From positions 62,001-126,000 of the forward strand of contig JADBKP010000006.1 in NCBI GenBank assembly GCA_014896315.1: DNA of 64,000 nucleotides. The letters run 5' to 3'. This DNA comes from Limnochordales bacterium. GTDB taxonomy: Bacteria > Bacillota > Limnochordia > Limnochordales > DUMU01. The notes below the pieces were generated by a model. That model had not been told where the DNA came from. It worked only from the letters and a program-made list of their open reading frames with translations, and made no database searches. Positions within the stretch are counted from its first letter, which is position 1, and each line of letters starts with the position of its first letter. The translations under genes and the position numbers were made by a program. Below, piece after piece: positions 21,700-31,200 of this stretch.

Positions 21700-22806
21700 A
21701 TGCTAGATCTTAAACCTACCGGAGCGGGGACGGGTACGGCAGTCGCCGCCCGGGAAGACGGTGTGCAGGTGCGCGCCAATGTCTATCCGGTACAAGTGGC
21801 CGGCGTGGGGATAGCGATTCCCGAAGGTCGCCTTACCAACGCCGATCTCGAAAGAATGGTGGAGACCACTGATGAATGGATCGTTAGCCGGACGGGCATT
21901 CGCGAAAGGCGCATAGCGCCACCAGACGTGGCCACATCCGATCTGGCTCTGGCCGCTGCCAGGGCGGCTTTGAACGATGCCGCCATGGAGCCGGGAGAAA
22001 TCGATCTGATCATCGTCGCGACCATTACACCTGACCATTCGTTCCCGGCTACCGCCTGCCTGGTGCAGGCAGGTCTGGGGATTGCGAACATTCCGGCCTA
22101 TGATCTGTCGGCCGGTTGCTCCGGGCTTGCCTATGCCATCGATCAGGCTTGGCATGCGCTGAGCTCGGGAGCGTACAAGAACGCCCTGGTGATCGGGGCT
22201 GACACCCTCTCCCGCATCGTCGACTTCACCGACCGCCGTACATGCGTCCTGTTTGGGGACGGGGCGGCCGCTCTGGTGTTGAGCCGCCGTGAACCGGGCG
22301 CAACGCCCGGCATCCTGGCTTCTAACCTTGGAGCGGATGGCAGAGGTGGTTCGCTGCTGATACTGCCCGCGGGAGGCTCCCGCCTGCCGGCCAGCCATGC
22401 CACGGTCGCGGCAAGACAACACTACCTCCAGATGAACGGGCAGGAGGTCTTCAAGTTTGCCGTGCGGATACTCGAAGAGAGCACCCGCCGCGTCCTGGCC
22501 AAGGCTGGCCTCACGGTGGATGACCTGGATCTTTTCATTCCCCATCAGGCCAACATCCGTATCATTGAAGCAGCCCGCGAGCGGCTGGGCATCCCGCCGG
22601 AGCGGGTGATCGTCAACGTTGATCACTATGGGAATACATCGGCCGCATCGATCGGCCTGGCGCTGGCGGAGGCGCTTCAGGAGGGGAGGCTGCGCCCGGG
22701 GATGCTTGTGGCAATGACCGGCTTTGGCACAGGTCTAACCTGGGGCTCAATTCTGCTGCGTTGGACCAAAGAGCCAAACGGTACGCCTGCGGTAACCGAA
22801 AGATAG
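21700..22806 (+). CDS. fabH: 3-oxoacyl-[ACP] synthase III FabH
   Basis: A 368-residue condensing enzyme that starts fatty acid synthesis from acyl-CoA and malonyl-ACP. The catalytic triad is complete: Cys140 (SAGCSGLA), His in PHQAN and Asn in HYGNTSAAS. TRRTCVLFGDGAAA-type residues are present. AGGAGG sits 8 bases before the ATG, so the start is well supported, yet it adds about 28 residues (rich in Thr, Gly, Ala and Val) before the point where FabH proteins usually begin (near VQVAGVGIAIPEG). The extension has no recognisable targeting signal. Confidence 0.95.
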   Translation: MLDLKPTGAGTGTAVAAREDGVQVRANVYPVQVAGVGIAIPEGRLTNADLERMVETTDEWIVSRTGIRERRIAPPDVATSDLALAAARAALNDAAMEPGEIDLIIVATITPDHSFPATACLVQAGLGIANIPAYDLSAGCSGLAYAIDQAWHALSSGAYKNALVIGADTLSRIVDFTDRRTCVLFGDGAAALVLSRREPGATPGILASNLGADGRGGSLLILPAGGSRLPASHATVAARQHYLQMNGQEVFKFAVRILEESTRRVLAKAGLTVDDLDLFIPHQANIRIIEAARERLGIPPERVIVNVDHYGNTSAASIGLALAEALQEGRLRPGMLVAMTGFGTGLTWGSILLRWTKEPNGTPAVTER

Positions 22807-22824
22807 CCAATGAGGGGCAGCGCG

Positions 22825-23769
22825 ATGACCGAGTACGTCTTTCTCTTTCCTGGCCAGGGATCCCAAAACCCGGGGATGGGGAGGGCACTGGCAGAACGTT
22901 TCCCGGCAGCCCGGGAGTGGCTGGAGACGGCAGAAGAGATCACCCACCTTCCCTTGCGGAAGTGGATGTGGGAGGAGGGGGAGCAGGCTCTGAATCTCAC
23001 CTCCCGTACCCAGCCGGCCCTGCTCGCGGTTGAGCTGGCCTATCTGCGGGTCCTGAGCGAGCTTGGGATCAGGCCGGCAGCCACTGCCGGACATAGCCTT
23101 GGCGAGTTTGGGGCGCTGGTTGCCGCCGGGGTTCTCGGATCCGAAACAGCCCTTCGCCTTGTGGTCGTCCGCGCCCGGGTGATGGAAGAGGCCTTTCCTC
23201 CGGGTCAGGGCGGGATGGTGGCGGTGATCGGCCTCCCCGAGAACCAGGTGGAAAGCTTGTGCAGGGAGGTTTCGGCAGAGGTTCAACCTTTGGTGGTCGA
23301 GCCGGTGAACTATAATTCTCCTGGGCAACTGGTGGTGGCCGGGCATGCCGCGGCGCTGGCACTTCTAGCTGAGCGGGCCCGGGCTGCCGGAGCGCGTCTG
23401 GTCCGTCCTCTCGCAGTCAGCGGTCCGTTTCATTCCCGGTTGATGAAGCCGGCCGCCGAGCGGTTTGCTGAGGAGCTCAACGCAGTGGAGTTTCGCGATC
23501 CTGCTTGCGTGCTCGTGAGTAGTGTCACCGGAGAGGTTGTGCCAAGTGGCCGGAAGGCGCGTGAGCTGCTTGCCCGGCAGCTGGCGAGCCCTGTCCGGTG
23601 GGTGGAGACGGTGCGGACCTTAAACAAGCTGGGGGGCGGCAAGTATCTGGAGGTTGGTCCCGGAAAGGTGCTGGCCGGCCTGGTGAGGCGCGTCGCTCCG
23701 GGAACAGAGGTGTTGACGGTCGAAGAGTTGGAGGCCGCCGGTTTTGGACAGCTGGTGGCGGGTGACTAG
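22825..23769 (+). CDS. fabD: Malonyl-CoA:ACP transacylase FabD
   Basis: A 314-residue enzyme that loads malonate on [17 protein letters not shown] at the N-terminus, the nucleophile Ser91 in [10 protein letters not shown], an Arg in VVVRARVM and the catalytic His in GPFHSRLM are visible. The ATG at 22825 is chosen over one at 22810 because GAGGGG is 7 bases upstream. It follows fabH closely and its end overlaps the fabG open frame. Confidence 0.95.
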   Translation: MTEYVFLFPGQGSQNPGMGRALAERFPAAREWLETAEEITHLPLRKWMWEEGEQALNLTSRTQPALLAVELAYLRVLSELGIRPAATAGHSLGEFGALVAAGVLGSETALRLVVVRARVMEEAFPPGQGGMVAVIGLPENQVESLCREVSAEVQPLVVEPVNYNSPGQLVVAGHAAALALLAERARAAGARLVRPLAVSGPFHSRLMKPAAERFAEELNAVEFRDPACVLVSSVTGEVVPSGRKARELLARQLASPVRWVETVRTLNKLGGGKYLEVGPGKVLAGLVRRVAPGTEVLTVEELEAAGFGQLVAGD

Positions 23770-23785
23770 AGGGGGGTTGGCTGCT

Positions 23786-24562
23786 GTGCAGGAGACACAG
23801 GGAGGATGGGGGCAACAGGAGCTGGCCGGTCAGGTTGCCATCGTCACCGGGGCAAGCGGGGCGCTCGGGCGCGCCATCGCTCGCCGGCTGGCGGCCGCGG
23901 GCGCGGCGGTGATGCTGACCGGACGCCGGGTGGAGGAGCTGGAGCACTTGCGCCACGAGATTGAGGGCACAGGTGGGAGAGCGGAGTTTTTCCCTGCCGA
24001 TCTCACCCGCCCGGAGCAGGCCGAGAGCCTGGTGGCGGCCACTTTGGAACGGCTTGGGCGTCTTGACATCCTCGTTAACAATGCGGGGGTTAACCGCGAC
24101 AACCTTCTCCTGCGTATGAAGGACGAAGAGTGGCACGAGGTGTTGACGGTCAATCTGACTGCGCCTTTCTGGCTCACCCGCGCGGCGCTGCGTCCCCTGT
24201 TGCGCCAGCGCAGTGGTAGGCTTATCTTTATTTCGTCCGTAGCCGGTCTGCTTGGTAACGCCGGGCAGGCTAACTACGCAGCAACCAAAGCGGGGGTGAT
24301 TGGCTTTGCCCGAAGCCTGGCACGGGAGCTGGCCGGTCGGGGGATCACCGTTAACGTGGTTGCCCCCGGATTTATCAACGCAGGCCTGACGGAGCGCCTG
24401 CCGGCGGACAGGCGGCAGGCGTTGGTGGCCAACATCCCGATGCAGCGGGAAGGTACCCCGGAGGAAGTGGCCCACGCAGTCGGCTTCTTCGCCAGCCCGG
24501 CCAGTTCGTACATCACCGGCCAGGTTCTGGCGGTCGACGGCGGCCTGGCAATCGGTTGTTAG
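23786..24562 (+). CDS. fabG: 3-oxoacyl-[ACP] reductase FabG
   Basis: A 258-residue short-chain dehydrogenase that reduces 3-ketoacyl-ACP with [17 protein letters not shown] binds the cofactor, then NNAG, ISSVAG with the catalytic Ser, YAATK (Tyr and Lys) and APGFI. The GTG at 23786 has AGAGGGGGG 9 bases upstream; the frame also has a TTG at 23777 too near the SD. A 12-residue Gln/Gly-rich segment precedes the fold. No enoyl-ACP reductase gene is present in this cluster. Confidence 0.94.
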   Translation: MQETQGGWGQQELAGQVAIVTGASGALGRAIARRLAAAGAAVMLTGRRVEELEHLRHEIEGTGGRAEFFPADLTRPEQAESLVAATLERLGRLDILVNNAGVNRDNLLLRMKDEEWHEVLTVNLTAPFWLTRAALRPLLRQRSGRLIFISSVAGLLGNAGQANYAATKAGVIGFARSLARELAGRGITVNVVAPGFINAGLTERLPADRRQALVANIPMQREGTPEEVAHAVGFFASPASSYITGQVLAVDGGLAIGC

Positions 24563-24618
24563 ACACGGCCAAACGGCTTAACTAGCAGCTTACATTTCAA
24601 TAGAAAGGCGGAAGAGAC

Positions 24619-24855
24619 ATGGACATTGAAGCAAGGGTGAAGAAGATCGTCGCGGAGCAGTTGCAGGTCGAACCGGAGAGAGTCACTCCAGAGGCTTCGT
24701 TCGTCGATGATCTGGGGGCTGACTCCCTGGACATCGTGGAGCTGGTCATGGCGTTCGAAGAAGAGTTTGGTATGGAGATATCCGATGAAGAGGCGGAGAA
24801 GATCCAGACGGTGGGCGACGTGATCCAGTACATTAAGGCGCACACGCAGCAGTAA
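24619..24855 (+). CDS. acpP: Acyl carrier protein
   Basis: A 78-residue acidic four-helix protein that carries growing acyl chains. The phosphopantetheine attachment site is Ser36 in GADSLDIVE, and [15 protein letters not shown] is the usual helix III region. GGAAGAG lies upstream of the ATG. It lies between fabG and fabF as in many bacteria. Confidence 0.98.
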   Translation: MDIEARVKKIVAEQLQVEPERVTPEASFVDDLGADSLDIVELVMAFEEEFGMEISDEEAEKIQTVGDVIQYIKAHTQQ

Positions 24856-24937
24856 GTGATGGTCGCGGCCCTCACAGCAGGGCCAGAGCACGAGAAACGA
24901 GCGGCTTGTCCGTCTCGTGCCGAAAGGAGAAACGCTG

Positions 24938-26182
24938 GTGGGACGCAAGGTGGTGGTAACCGGCCTGGGGGCGATAACGCCCCTGGGTATCGGCATCCAG
25001 CCCCTCTGGCAAGGGCTGATCGAGGGCCGGTCGGGGATAGGCCCGATTACGGCCTTTGACGCCTCTGCTTATCCGGTCCGCATCGCCGGTGAGGTCCGTG
25101 ACTTCGACCCGACCGAGTTCATGGATCGCAAAGAGGCGCGGCGGATGGACCGGTTTGCTCAGTTCGCGGTTGCTGCAGCCCGCATGGCGCTGGCCGATGC
25201 CGGCCTGTCCATCGAAGGAGAGTTAGCCGAGCGAACCGGAGTGTTGATCGGATCCGGCGTAGGCGGCATCAAAACCCTGGAAGACCAGGCCCGGATCTTC
25301 ATAGAGAAAGGGCCAGATCGGATCAGCCCGTTTTTTGTACCGATGATGATTGCGGACATGGCCTCCGGGCAGGTAGCCATACAGGTAGGTGCGAAAGGTT
25401 ACAATGCGGGTTCGGTTTCCGCCTGCGCCAGTGGGGCCCATGCTCTGGGAGAAGCCCTCCGGTTGATACAGCACGGGGATGCGGAAGTGATGATTGCCGG
25501 CGGATCGGAGGCGGGCATAACGCCGCTGGCCCTGGCTGGTTTCTGTGCAGCCCGAGCTCTCTCCACCCGCAACGATGAACCCGAACGGGCCAGCCGCCCG
25601 TTCGACCGGGATCGCGATGGCTTCGTAATGGCGGAGGGAGCGGGCGTGCTAATCCTGGAGTCGGAAGAACACGCACGGTCCAGGGGGGCACGGATTTATG
25701 CCGAGTTTGCCGGGTTTGGTGCAACGGGTGACGCGTACCACATAACCCAGCCCGCGCCCAACGGAGAGGGCGCGGCGCGGGCCATGCGCAGGGCTCTGAA
25801 GGATGCCGGGCTAGATGCGGCCTCCGTCAGCTATATCAATGCGCATGGAACTTCGACGCCGGCTAACGACCGGATTGAAACGCAGGCTATCAAGAGCGTC
25901 TTTGGCGAACTAGCCTACCGAATACCGGTATCGTCGACAAAATCGATGACGGGTCATCTCCTGGGGGCGGCGGGAGCTGTGGAGGCCATCATCTCGGTCC
26001 TGGCCATTGCGCACGGGCAGATCCCGCCCACCATCAACCTGGATAATCCTGACTCCGAATGCGATCTTGATTACGTGCCCTGGAAGGCACGAACGGCTCG
26101 GGTCGAGGTTGTGTTGTCCAATAGTCTTGGTTTTGGCGGCCATAACGCTACGTTGGCCTTTCGTCGGTACCAGCCGTCTTAG
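24938..26182 (+). CDS. fabF: 3-oxoacyl-[ACP] synthase II FabF
   Basis: A 414-residue elongating condensing enzyme. The nucleophile is Cys163 in [10 protein letters not shown], with catalytic His residues in [11 protein letters not shown] and [26 protein letters not shown] begins the protein. The GTG at 24938 is preferred over one at 24917 because AAAGGAG lies 8 bases upstream; numbering then coincides with the family norm. It closes the fatty acid cluster and is followed within 23 bases by rnc, so transcription may continue. Confidence 0.96.
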   Translation: MGRKVVVTGLGAITPLGIGIQPLWQGLIEGRSGIGPITAFDASAYPVRIAGEVRDFDPTEFMDRKEARRMDRFAQFAVAAARMALADAGLSIEGELAERTGVLIGSGVGGIKTLEDQARIFIEKGPDRISPFFVPMMIADMASGQVAIQVGAKGYNAGSVSACASGAHALGEALRLIQHGDAEVMIAGGSEAGITPLALAGFCAARALSTRNDEPERASRPFDRDRDGFVMAEGAGVLILESEEHARSRGARIYAEFAGFGATGDAYHITQPAPNGEGAARAMRRALKDAGLDAASVSYINAHGTSTPANDRIETQAIKSVFGELAYRIPVSSTKSMTGHLLGAAGAVEAIISVLAIAHGQIPPTINLDNPDSECDLDYVPWKARTARVEVVLSNSLGFGGHNATLAFRRYQPS

Positions 26183-26205
26183 GGTGGGTGAAGGCGAGGC
26201 AAACC

Positions 26206-27033
26206 ATGCAGGACAGGTCGGAAACGGGTAAGCAGAAAGGGGTACTCACGCCCGGACTCCCGCCCGGCCGTCGAGAACGCTTGCTGGAGTGGGGGCGCAC
26301 CGTAGGGCTACCCCCCGGTGTTGATCTTCAATTACTCCACCAGGCCCTCACCCATACCTCTGCCGTTAACGAGGGACTGGCAGAACATGACAATGAGCGA
26401 CTGGAGTTCCTTGGTGATTCCGTAGTCAATCTTCTGGCTGCGGAGTATTACTATCGTCTCCATCCTGATCTCGAAGAAGGATGGCTTGCCCGGCGCCGGG
26501 CGGCAGCGGTGCGCACCGAATCACTGGCAGCGGTCGCCCGACGACTGGGAATCGGACCGCTACTGCTGTTGGGCCACGGTGAGTCTCAGGCTGGCGTGGA
26601 CCGGCTCGATTCCGTACTGGCAAGCGCCTTTGAAGCGGTCGCAGCGGCGGTTTACCTGAGCGTCCCCGCCGAGCAGGCGCGCCGCTTTCTCTGTCGGGTC
26701 CTGACCCCCACCTTTGCGGAGGTTGACGCGGCTTTCTCCCGGGGGCTCGAGGGCAACTTCAAGAGCGAGTTGCAGGAGAAGGTACAAGCGTTGCTGGGGG
26801 AAACCCCTGTGTATCAGCTCGTAGAGGCGAGCGGTCCGCCGCACAACCGTTCTTTCACTGTGGCGGTATTGGTACGGGGGAAAGTGGTCGGTCGCGGCTT
26901 GGGCCGTACCAAGAAAGCAGCAGCACAGGAAGCGGCCCGTGCAGCTCTCAACAGCCAGGAGCTTGCGGAGCTGTTCGGCAGCGTTCTCCCACCCGGCGCG
27001 GATGCTGCGGAGGGGGAATCGGCTACAAGCTAA
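26206..27033 (+). CDS. rnc: Ribonuclease III
   Basis: A 275-residue double-strand-specific RNase that processes rRNA precursors and structured mRNAs. The endonuclease domain has the signature NERLEFLGDSVVNLL; the dsRNA-binding domain is C-terminal (FKSELQEKVQALLGETPVY... GRTKKAAAQEAARAAL). The second metal-binding segment reads LASAFEAV where the family has LADxFEA: Ser140 replaces the conserved metal-binding Asp, while Glu143 is kept. The ATG at 26206 has GAGG 8 bases upstream; a GTG at 26188 is possible. The fabF-rnc-smc neighbourhood is standard in Bacillota. Confidence 0.93.
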   Translation: MQDRSETGKQKGVLTPGLPPGRRERLLEWGRTVGLPPGVDLQLLHQALTHTSAVNEGLAEHDNERLEFLGDSVVNLLAAEYYYRLHPDLEEGWLARRRAAAVRTESLAAVARRLGIGPLLLLGHGESQAGVDRLDSVLASAFEAVAAAVYLSVPAEQARRFLCRVLTPTFAEVDAAFSRGLEGNFKSELQEKVQALLGETPVYQLVEASGPPHNRSFTVAVLVRGKVVGRGLGRTKKAAAQEAARAALNSQELAELFGSVLPPGADAAEGESATS

Positions 27034-27177
27034 CAATGAAAGGAAAAAGGAGTATACGTCTTGTTGGAGAAGAAATCTATTGTGTAGGCTAGAATTACCG
27101 GAGTTGTTCAGACGCAACCTGACCTCCCGCTGTTCCCGGCAATTCGTACTTGCATGCGCTCGAGTGGGGGTGATGAG

Positions 27178-27840
27178 GTGCCGGAGGAGCCTGAGTCGCC
27201 ACCGGTCGACTGGTCGGCCGTGGAAGCCAGCCTTTTGCGGCTGGAATCAGTGGAAGGAGCGCGGGTGGTTCCGGATCCTTCCGGCGGTGTAGCGGAGGTT
27301 CACATCCTTGCCCGCGGGGACCGGCATCCCAAGCAGATATCGCGCGACGTCCAAAGTCTTCTGATCACGCGCTGGGGCATTCGCGTCGATCACCGCAAGA
27401 TCAGCGTTGCCCGCTTCGAGGATGAGGCCGTGGCGGCAACCAGTGCTCCGCGACTGGTTCTGCAGACCTTGCACGTCAGCCTGAATGGCGAACTGGCCAC
27501 GGTGGCAGTGGAATTGGCGGCCAGAGAGACGCTGCTGGTCGGCAAAGCTCGGGGACCTCTCACACCCGAGAACCTCCTGCGGCTTGTGGCCGAGGCTACC
27601 TTGGAGGCCCTCCAGCCCGAACTGGGAAAACAGCGCGTCCGCGCCATTCTGCGGAACGTGGCCACGCAAGTAGTAGCCCGGCGGGAGGCCGTCCTGGTCC
27701 TTGTCAACCTCCTCGGCCCTTACGGGGAGTTGCTGGTGGTCGGCAGCGCCTATGTCCGGCGCAACCAACTTTGGTCCGTCAGTCAAGCGGTTCTGGACGC
27801 GGTAAATCGTCGAATTACTATGGAGACTCTGGCCATATAG
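27178..27840 (+). CDS. Conserved protein of unknown function between rnc and spoVS
   Basis: A 220-residue soluble protein I do not recognise by function. The segment AEVHILARGDRHPKQISRDV followed by WGIRVDHRKISVARF, at about residues 38-80, looks like a conserved signature and recalls proteins annotated only as hypothetical in clostridia. The second half (about 100-218) alternates strands and helices (TLHVSLNGELATVAVEL; VLVLVNLLGPYGELLVVGSA). No membrane span or catalytic motif is obvious. The GTG at 27178 is chosen for GGGGGTGA upstream, the same spacing as used by prkC; an ATG at 27154 is possible. spoVS follows after 15 bases, suggesting a shared transcript and perhaps a sporulation-linked role (inference). 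Confidence 0.75.
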   Translation: MPEEPESPPVDWSAVEASLLRLESVEGARVVPDPSGGVAEVHILARGDRHPKQISRDVQSLLITRWGIRVDHRKISVARFEDEAVAATSAPRLVLQTLHVSLNGELATVAVELAARETLLVGKARGPLTPENLLRLVAEATLEALQPELGKQRVRAILRNVATQVVARREAVLVLVNLLGPYGELLVVGSAYVRRNQLWSVSQAVLDAVNRRITMETLAI

Positions 27841-27855
27841 CGGGGGATGCGCGCC

Positions 27856-28116
27856 GTGGACGTACTCAAGGTATCCGCGAATTCCAAACCCAAGGCCGTA
27901 GCTGGGGCTCTAGCTGCAGTGCTGCGTGAGAAGGGATCGGCTGAGGTACAGGCCGTCGGCGCTGGTGCTGTCAACCAGGCTATCAAGGCGATCGCTATCA
28001 CCAGGGGCTTTGTAGCCCCAAACGGCATTGATCTCATCTGTATTCCGGCTTTTGCAGAGATCAATATCAACGGGGAAGAGCGGACCGCCATCCGCTTTAT
28101 AGTTGAACCCCGCTGA
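27856..28116 (+). CDS. spoVS: Stage V sporulation protein S
   Basis: An 86-residue Alba-like protein, the same length as B. subtilis SpoVS, and near identical in the core: LKVSANSKPKAVAGALA, GAGAVNQAIKAIAI, RGFVAPNGIDLICIPAF and GEERTAIRFIVEPR. SpoVS is needed for spore coat and engulfment-stage completion in Bacillus, by an unclear nucleic-acid-related mechanism. The GTG at 27856 is preferred to an ATG at 27847 because GGGGGATG lies 8 bases upstream and the protein then begins as the family does. A strong hairpin follows. Confidence 0.96.
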   Translation: MDVLKVSANSKPKAVAGALAAVLREKGSAEVQAVGAGAVNQAIKAIAITRGFVAPNGIDLICIPAFAEININGEERTAIRFIVEPR

Positions 28117-28150
28117 AGGCCCCGTCACGTGCTGGGGTCCTAACCCGTGA

Positions 28151-28182
28151 CGCAGCGCGCCGGAAGGCGCGCTGCGCGTTTC
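28151..28182 (+). terminator. Terminator-like hairpin after spoVS
   Basis: CGCAGCGCGCC (28151-28161) pairs perfectly over 11 bp with GGCGCGCTGCG (28166-28176) around a GGAA tetraloop, followed by CGTTTCT. The U-tract is weak, so termination may be partial, letting some transcription run into smc. Confidence 0.6.
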
Positions 28183-28214
28183 TGGACGGTGAGACACTCC
28201 AGGAGGAGTTTTGT

Positions 28215-31200
28215 GTGCCGCTTTATTTGAAACGTTTGGAGATTCAGGGATTTAAGTCTTTCGCAGAAAAGACTGTTCTTATCTTTGATCGCGGCCTGAC
28301 GGCCGTAGTCGGACCGAACGGCAGTGGCAAGAGCAATCTCACCGATGCTCTACGCTGGGTTTTGGGTGAACAGAGCGCCCGCAGCCTCCGGTCCAACCGG
28401 ATGGAAGAGATCATCTTTGCCGGTTCGCAGCTGGAGCGTCCCCTCGGTTTTGCCGAGGTCTCCGTCACCCTGGACAACCAGGATGGCCAGCTACCCATTC
28501 CCGCCAGCGAAGTGGTGATCAGCCGGCGTCTGTATCGGTCCGGTGAATCGGAATACATGCTCAACCGGACAGTCTGCCGCCTGCGCGACATTCAGGAGCT
28601 CTTGCTTGACCAGGGGCTGGCAGGAGGGGCTTTCCTGGTCGGTCAGAGTGAGGTGGCGGCCGTGATTACCGCTCGTCCCGAAGAGCGCCGGCTGATCCTG
28701 GAGGACGTTGCCGGCATCAGCCGCTTCCGCCGGCGAAGAGAGGAGATTCTGGGACGCCTGCAAGAGACGGAGTACTCCCTGACCCGGCTGGCAGACGTGA
28801 TTGCCGCTCTCAAGGATGATCTCGAGCGCCGGTGGCCAGAAGTGGAGCGCCTGCTCGAACTGGACCGGCGCGAGGAGGAGCTCTGCTTGCAAGCGCTCCG
28901 GCTCTACCGCTACCGCTTGGATCGGCTGCAGGCAGCCTACCAGTCGATTACGGAGCGTTCACGGGAGACGGAACAGACGCTGGAGCAGTTGCGCGCCGAG
29001 TACAAACAGGCAGAGACTCTGGTGCAGAGAGTACTACTCGAGGAGGAAGAGACGCAAGAAGAGCTTTCCCGCCGGCGGAACGAGCTTGCGCAGAAGGAGC
29101 AGCAGTTACAAGCCGCCCGGACCCGTCTCGATCAGCTGGAGAAGGAAGCAACTCAGGCGGAACGGGATTGGGAAGAGGTTCAAGCAGCTCTGGCGGAAGC
29201 AATCGCACGGGTTGAAGCAGCCCGGGAGGCCTGCCGCGCCGCCCGTGAAGAGGAGAAGGTTCTGCAACAGGAGAGCCTGCGTGCCGTCGCGGCCCGGGAC
29301 GAGTACGTAGCTCGGGTTGAGAGCGTGCGGGCACGTTGGCGGGCCGAACTGGCGGAAGCGCAGGCGCAGGTGGCAGCTGCCGACCAGAAGCGCCAGGAAG
29401 CGCAGGCTAAGGCGCGAGCGCGTGAGGTTCTGGCAGCTCAGGTGGCCGCCCATCGGGAGAGGGTCGAGCGTGAGCTCCAGCTGCTCGATGAGGCCCGGCT
29501 GGCGGCGCAGGAGGCGGAAGCTGCCGCCGCACGCGCCGCATTGGCGCAACAGGAGCTGGCGGCGGAGGCAGAGCGCCTGACTGCACAGCTGGCTGAGATT
29601 AAGCAAAGAGCGCATGAGGCGCAGGAGACCGAAGCAAGGCTGCGCCAGGAGAGCCACGCGCAAGAGGAACGGTATCGGCAGCTGGCTGCCAGGTTTAAAG
29701 CCATGGCGGAGCTGCAGGAGGAAGGGGCGGGGCTTCCGCCCGCGGTTAGATTGCTGCTCAACCAGCAGCATCGAGGCAAGTGGCAATTGGTGGGAGTGCT
29801 CGCGGACCTGTTGCAGGTTCCCGCCGAGTTAGCGGTGGCTGTTGATGCAGCGCTGGGAGCAACGCAGAACAACGTGGTGGTTCCCACTGCAGACGACGCA
29901 CGACTCGCCATTGCTTTTCTCCGGGAACAGAGAGCCGGCCGCGCCACCTTCCTTCCCTTGTCCGAATTGCGCCCTCGCGGGCCCGGAGAGGAAGATCTGG
30001 ACCAGCTCAACCATTTTCGCAACCGGGGCTACCTTGGCATCCTCTCCGATCTTGTGCAGATCCGTTCCGGCGCTGAGAAAGCCCTCGCTTACACCCTGGG
30101 TCGGACCGCCCTGTTCGAAAGCCTGGAGAGCGCTATCGCATGCGCACGTGGGTTGTCCCCCGGCATCCGCTGCGTGACGCTGGCCGGCGAACTGGTCACT
30201 CCTGGTGGGCCGATCAGCGGCGGCACCGAGCGTGAGGATCGGCAGGCGAGCCGGCTGCGCCGGCAGAGCGAGCTTGCAAAACTCGAGGCGGACCTTGCCC
30301 GCGCCGAGCGAGAATGGCATGAATCCCGAGCGAAAGTGGAGAGCGCCCAAGCCCGGGCAAGGGAGCTATCAGGGGCCGTGCAGTCGGTCGCCTCTGAGCT
30401 CGCTCTTGCCAGGGACCGCCTTGCGCAGGCCCGCCAGCTGGCGGAGGCGGCTCGCCAACGGGCGGAAGCAGCCCTGCAGCGGCAGCGGCAGGCGGAAGAT
30501 AACGTCGACCAGATCCGGCGGGAGCTAGCGGTGCTGGAGGAGAGGTTGTTGCAACTGGCACCGACAACACCAGCTGCCGGCGCGCCCGACCCGGAGGAAG
30601 AAGCGGAGCGGGTCTGGCAGCAGGCGCTCACAGCGGCGGAAAGGGTTCGCCAGCAGGTTCAGGCGGAGGAGAACGAGTATCACGAGACATTGCGGCGGCT
30701 GGAAGTGGCCGTTACTGAGGCCAAAACTCGGCTCAAGCAGGCCAGTGAATGGCGGCAATACATGGAGCAACAATCAGCGGAGGCGGAAGAGAACCTGGCC
30801 CACTTGACCGCCCGGCAAAAGGAGAGGGAGGTAGCGCGGGCGCGTCTTGTAGAGCAGCGGGCAGAGCTGGCTGCCCTGCTGGAGAGAAGCGAGGCCGAAT
30901 TCAGCGGTGCTCAGGCTGCGTTGGAAGAGGCCACCGCCCGCTATCAGCAGGCCAAAAAGGAGCGGCAGCGGCAGGAGAGCCGTTTGCGCCAGATACAGCA
31001 GAGCGTTGAGAGATACGAGCACCTCAACCTGTGCCGCAAACTGGCTCTGGCTCGACTGGAAGGCGAAATCCGAATCACCCGCCAGCTGATCCAGGAGACC
31101 TCCGCCCGCTGGTCGGAGCTGCGGCAACACCGGTTGCGGTCGGGAGAGGTGGCCGAGCCGGATGAGCTTTCCGGCGTCTCCGGTGCGGGTGACCTCTCCG

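Noticed and set aside
21703-22626. A 307-codon - strand frame opposite fabH
   Set aside because: Shadow of a gene with a complete catalytic triad; no recognisable protein.
27036-27092. Mini-frames after rnc (18 codons from an ATG at 27036; 8 codons from TTG 27061 with a strong SD)
   Set aside because: A leader peptide for the following gene is conceivable because AAAGGAG precedes the TTG, but there is no attenuator-like structure or codon bias to support it.
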